A stretch of DNA of 64,000 nt from Desulfatibacillum aliphaticivorans DSM 15576 (GTDB lineage: Bacteria > Desulfobacterota > Desulfobacteria > Desulfobacterales > Desulfatibacillaceae). The notes under the pieces were generated by a model. The model made no database searches, was not told where the DNA came from, and saw only the letters and a list, made by a program, of their open reading frames with translations. Numbering within the stretch: position 1 is the first letter of the stretch; each line of letters opens with the position of its first letter. A program made the translations under genes and the position numbers. This document shows, in pieces, positions 60,777 to 64,000 of the stretch. Location: NCBI RefSeq assembly GCF_000429905.1, contig NZ_AUCT01000023.1, positions 1 through 64,000 of the forward strand, written 5' to 3'.

Positions 60777-62747
60777 TTATTGGCCGTCGTCTAATAGCGT
60801 CCGAATGCTTCGCGCTATCTTTTTAATGTCAAGGGGTTTTACAATGATGTCGATTTTCTTCCCGTCCCCCGGAATGCCCTGAAGCCGTCCTTCAGTCTGG
60901 TTTGCAACCAGAGAAGCGGGCATGCCTGGTTTGGTCCGGCGAACGGCGTTGATCAGGTTTTGACCGGTCATGTCATCCAAGGCCTCGTCGGTCAAAAGCA
61001 GATCAAATCCGGACGGATTCGCATTAAGGATTTCCAAGGCTTCTTTGCCCGAACCGGCCGAGGCTGCAGTGTAGCCCAATTGAGCGAGCATTTTTGCGGA
61101 TATGTCCCGGACCTGTTTTTCTCCGCCTACAAGGAGCAGGCTTTCGCATCCTTTTGGCAGCGGGATGGAAGCGCTTTCCGGGGCGCTTCCGGGATTCTTT
61201 GCGGCCACCGGCAACAGGATGGTAAAAACGCTGCCTTTGCCAAGTTCGCTTTCCACGGTAATGGCGCCGTTGTATTTGGCCACAATGCCGTGGACCACGG
61301 CAAGGCCCATGCCGGAGCCTTTTTCCGGCCCCTTGGTGGTGAAATACGGCTCAAAAATCCGGTCCTTGACGGCGTCGTCCATGCCCCCGCCGCTATCGCT
61401 GATGCACAGGCGCACATAGTCTCCGGGCTTCAATCGGGTATGGAGGTTCAGATCCTCCCAGCCGATGGAGCACTGTTTCAGGGATACGCCCAGCACGCCG
61501 CCGCGGCCTCGCATGGACTGGTAGGCGTTGGTGCAAAGGTTCATCACAACCTGATGAATCTGGGTTTGGTCCGCCAAAACCACGCCGCCGTCTTCGTTGA
61601 TATCCGTATGAAGCTGCACATTGTGCGGCAGGGAGGACCGGATCAGGCTCAGGGCGTCCTTCACCACCGGCTGGATGCGCATGGGCAATAGCTTCTCCTT
61701 TTTGCGGCGGCTGAAGGCCAGGATTTGATCCACCAGTTTTTGAGCCCGTTCCGCCGCCGACAGCACTTCCTTGAGGTTGCCCTGGGCGAACGGGTTGTCG
61801 CCCACCTCGGACAGGGTCATCTCCACATAGCCGATGATGGGATACAAAATATTGTTAAAATCGTGAGCCACGCCGCCGGCCAAGGCGCCCAGGGCCTCCA
61901 TTTTATGCGTCTGGCTGAGTTGCTGCTCCAGCCGGATTTTTTCCTCCCGGGCGATTTTACTGGCTGTGACGTCTTCGATGAAATTTTGAAAATACGCCAC
62001 GGATTTGTTTCCGTATTCATCGGATTCATACATGGAATGGGGAATAAGGCGCAGCCAGACAACTTCTTTTGCGGCGTTGAATATGCGGATTTCATAAGGG
62101 TCCACAGGCTCCAGGGTGGCGATGGCCCGGGTGCGGTTTTCCAGGATTACGCCGTAATCATCAGGGTGAACCATATCTATGTAGCTGCGCCCTTGCCATG
62201 CGCTTCGCTCATACCCGGTTATTTCCGCCATCTTTTCATTGGCGTAAATAATGCAACCGTTGGTGTCGGAGATCATCATGCCGATGGGCGCGGACTCGAT
62301 GAAATTTCTGTACCGCTCCTCGCTTTTTCGCAAAGCCTGCTCGGCCCAATGCTGGTGGGTCAGATTCCTGGAAACTCCCCTGACGCCGGTTATACGGCCG
62401 TCTTCGTCCAGGATGGGCAGGCCGCTGACCGCCAGGATCACTTCTCCGCCGTCCTTGCGAAGGACGGGAATCTCAACGTCCCTGAATGGCTCGCCCGAGT
62501 CCAGAACCCGCCGGATGCAAGGCTCCAGCAGGGCCTCCCCGTCTTGGGGGGTTATGATTCGGGACAAATTTTCGCCGATCAGTGCTTCAGGAGGGCGTCC
62601 AATCATAAAACGGACGGACGGGCTGCTGAATATACAGTTTCCTTCGGGACAGACTTCCCACATCCAATCGCCGGTAATATCCAGCAGGGAATCAAACCGA
62701 TCCTTGGCCAGGGCCGATTCCCCGCATTGGGAAGTCGCTTTTTCCAT
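60777..62747 (-). CDS. Hybrid histidine kinase with degenerate receiver
   Basis: A 656-residue protein: three PAS units (about 20-130, 145-270 including KMAEITGYERSAWQGRSYID), HisKA with His295 (GGVAHDFNNILYPI), ATPase (MNLCTNAYQSMRG, DSGGGMDDA, GSGMGLAVVHG) and a C-terminal receiver-like domain. In the receiver the acidic pair DD is replaced by GG (LLLVGGEKQV), while the acceptor Asp587 (LLLTDEALDD) and Lys are kept. GGAG precedes ATG 62747; 41 upstream in-frame codons are unlikely to be used. About 100 bp separates it from the PocR kinase gene on the same strand. Confidence 0.88.
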   Translation of the reverse strand: MEKATSQCGESALAKDRFDSLLDITGDWMWEVCPEGNCIFSSPSVRFMIGRPPEALIGENLSRIITPQDGEALLEPCIRRVLDSGEPFRDVEIPVLRKDGGEVILAVSGLPILDEDGRITGVRGVSRNLTHQHWAEQALRKSEERYRNFIESAPIGMMISDTNGCIIYANEKMAEITGYERSAWQGRSYIDMVHPDDYGVILENRTRAIATLEPVDPYEIRIFNAAKEVVWLRLIPHSMYESDEYGNKSVAYFQNFIEDVTASKIAREEKIRLEQQLSQTHKMEALGALAGGVAHDFNNILYPIIGYVEMTLSEVGDNPFAQGNLKEVLSAAERAQKLVDQILAFSRRKKEKLLPMRIQPVVKDALSLIRSSLPHNVQLHTDINEDGGVVLADQTQIHQVVMNLCTNAYQSMRGRGGVLGVSLKQCSIGWEDLNLHTRLKPGDYVRLCISDSGGGMDDAVKDRIFEPYFTTKGPEKGSGMGLAVVHGIVAKYNGAITVESELGKGSVFTILLPVAAKNPGSAPESASIPLPKGCESLLLVGGEKQVRDISAKMLAQLGYTAASAGSGKEALEILNANPSGFDLLLTDEALDDMTGQNLINAVRRTKPGMPASLVANQTEGRLQGIPGDGKKIDIIVKPLDIKKIARSIRTLLDDGQ

Positions 62748-62897
62748 GAATGCTCCGGATTCAAGATAATAGCGGCTATCTTCCACCAAGCCATTTACAA
62801 AAACAGCCTTCCTGGCCGTCAAACTCCTCCGCGATGCATGATGCAGGACGCGGGGGAAATGTACTGACAATGAATTGCACGACGCCGGATCAGCGGG

Positions 62898-63575
62898 CTA
62901 CTTGGCCGCTTCCCTTCCGGCCCGGTATATGCTTCTTAGCATTGGGCTGAAGATCATGACCATGCTCTTCTTGACCCAGTCCTTGTACTCACTGCTTTTG
63001 GGGGGCAACCCCAATACCATGGCCTGGCAATAGCTGGCGCCCAGATAATGCATCACCAACGCATTGAACGCGTCCTGGAAGCGCAACGTCAGGTCCGGAG
63101 GGGTCGTGGGGGGGAAATTCTTTTTAACGTTCTCAAGGGTTCCCTGCAGCATGCCTATAATATACTCATACCCGGGAATGGGCTCCTCGCCGCTGTCCTG
63201 GGGGAGATTCAGGGCGATAATCTTCAGGGATTCGGGCCTTTCATCATAAAAAACGAATAGCTCTTCCAGATAAAACTCCAGGCCGGCCTCAGCCCGCATG
63301 TCCGCGGTTTGGGAAAGCCAGGCCGCACTGGCATCTTCAATATCCTGGCAAATTTCCTTAAGGATGGTCTCAAACAGGATGGCTTTGCTGGGAAAATGAT
63401 AACGAATTATGCCGTGTTCAAACTCTCCCTCCGACGCTATCATCCGGATGCTGGCGGAATGGTACGGCTGCCTGGAAAACACGGTCCTTGCCGCTTCGAC
63501 AATTCTTTCCCGGGTGGCCTGCCCTCGGCTTAACACGGCCCTATTCTCCTGCGTTGTTTTTGTTTTGGCGCTCAT
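62898..63575 (-). CDS. TetR family transcriptional regulator
   Basis: A 225-residue TetR protein: N-terminal helix-turn-helix (RERIVEAARTVFSRQPYHSA, MIASEGEFEHGIIRYHFPSK) and a C-terminal ligand domain with a long helical tail. The recognition helix is followed by the HFPSK variant of the usual YYYFxSK. AAGGC precedes ATG 63575. It diverges from the gene starting at 63987, which it probably represses. Confidence 0.9.
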   Translation of the reverse strand: MSAKTKTTQENRAVLSRGQATRERIVEAARTVFSRQPYHSASIRMIASEGEFEHGIIRYHFPSKAILFETILKEICQDIEDASAAWLSQTADMRAEAGLEFYLEELFVFYDERPESLKIIALNLPQDSGEEPIPGYEYIIGMLQGTLENVKKNFPPTTPPDLTLRFQDAFNALVMHYLGASYCQAMVLGLPPKSSEYKDWVKKSMVMIFSPMLRSIYRAGREAAK

Positions 63576-63986
63576 AGGTTAGCCTTGTGGATGGATTGGG
63601 ATCTGACAGTGGTATCCATAACCAATAGCAGAAGTGTAGACCGGGAATATGGGTCTGTCAACTTGCGTCATGACGATAATCGGCTTGACACAGGGCGTGT
63701 TTTTGGGCCACATTAGTTTTACGACCGTGAAACACCTTGTTATTCGGGACCCTACGGCTTTCAGGCCCCACTAGTCAAACCATTGGATAGATGAATTTTT
63801 TTTGGAATTTTCAGCGGTTTTTCCGGGATTTTTCCCTTTTCATCGAATTTTTTCGGCCGCAGGTCCTTTTGGGGCCTTGGCCTGGATAAGTTATTTGAGA
63901 AGTCATCCGGCAAACGTTTTAACCCTCACGTCTGACAAAATGCGGGAAAAAATCGAGCCTGCACGCCAGTTCCTTAAGGAGGAAAA
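63576..63986. promoter_or_regulatory. Divergent promoter region of the TetR gene
   Basis: No supported gene in 411 bp. A CGTCATGACG palindrome (63666-63675) lies between GTCAA (63657-63661) and TTGAC (63685-63689), and TTGACA at 63685 may serve as a -35 for the plus-strand gene. These are candidate operator and promoter elements only. A 62-codon plus-strand frame (63802-63990) has no ribosome-binding site. Confidence 0.3.
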
Positions 63987-64000
63987 ATGAGTTACCAGGA
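63987..64000 (+). CDS. Start of a gene cut by the right edge
   Basis: AAGGAGG (63977-63983) stands directly before ATG 63987, which reads MSYQ before the window ends. Nothing can be said of the product. Its position opposite TetR suggests TetR control. Confidence 0.6.

Noticed and set aside
61725..62867. 380-codon plus-strand frame opposite the hybrid kinase
   Set aside because: Shadow frame in a GC-biased gene; no start site or family motif.
63802..63990. 62-codon frame near the right edge
   Set aside because: No ribosome-binding site, no family features, and it overlaps the well-supported start at 63987.

Overview
The window reads like the chromosome of an anaerobic deltaproteobacterium close to Desulfatibacillum / Desulfobacteraceae. 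This is inferred from moderate GC, many PAS/PocR/GAF histidine kinases, a glutaconate-type CoA-transferase with an acyl-CoA dehydrogenase, and DUF2284, DUF1015 and DUF554 genes. No rRNA or marker gene confirms it.

Left flank (1-18728): the 5' end of a transposase-like gene at the edge, a metallophosphoesterase, a 22-bp tandem repeat, an FAD amine oxidase, an orphan antitoxin-like HTH gene, a membrane diguanylate cyclase, a cNMP-gated patatin phospholipase, DUF554 and PilZ genes, a U32 peptidase, a GltS symporter, and a minus-strand operon (CoA-transferase A and B, MmgE/PrpD, acyl-CoA dehydrogenase). A PadR gene with its own perfect palindromic operator heads that operon. It looks like a dicarboxylate or branched-acid catabolic unit.

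Centre (18729-43203): an intact tRNA-Leu(UAA) followed by a 24.4-kb integrated island. A repeat of the tRNA 3' half (91 bp identical, 172 bp at four mismatches) bounds it. The island has an integrase, an AlpA/MerR-like excisionase candidate, a second tyrosine recombinase with perfect inverted repeats, a degenerate SF2 helicase, an iteron-like region and a CHC2-TOPRIM-helicase primase. This plan resembles P4-like satellites; no relaxase, conjugation or phage structural gene is visible. Its cargo is a complete type III-A CRISPR system: cas6, an NE0113-type CARF gene, cas10, csm2-5, csx20, a CARF-HEPN csx1, cas1, two different cas2 genes and an EcsC-family gene. It has two live-looking arrays (10 and 19 repeats) with duplicated leaders, plus a decayed third array. 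The arrays are transcribed on the minus strand, like the cas genes. A perfect 12-bp palindrome, GGAAACGTTTCC, lies upstream of three cas transcription units and is the best candidate for system-wide control.

Right junction (42808-43786): a truncated tRNA copy, an integrase C-terminal stub and a collapsed excisionase region show that at least one sibling element used this site before.

Right flank (43787-64000): a FliD-like protein, a zinc-ribbon protein, an AI-2E transporter, small secreted or membrane proteins, a LysR regulator, a GxxExxY gene bracketed by inverted repeats, DUF2284, a GAF histidine kinase with a REC-TPR response regulator, an ABC-F ATPase, DUF1015, a SUI1/YciH factor, a BON lipoprotein, two hybrid kinases, a TetR regulator, and the first codons of a gene at the right edge.

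Gene starts were chosen from visible ribosome-binding sites. Family names rest on motif recognition, not on database searches.
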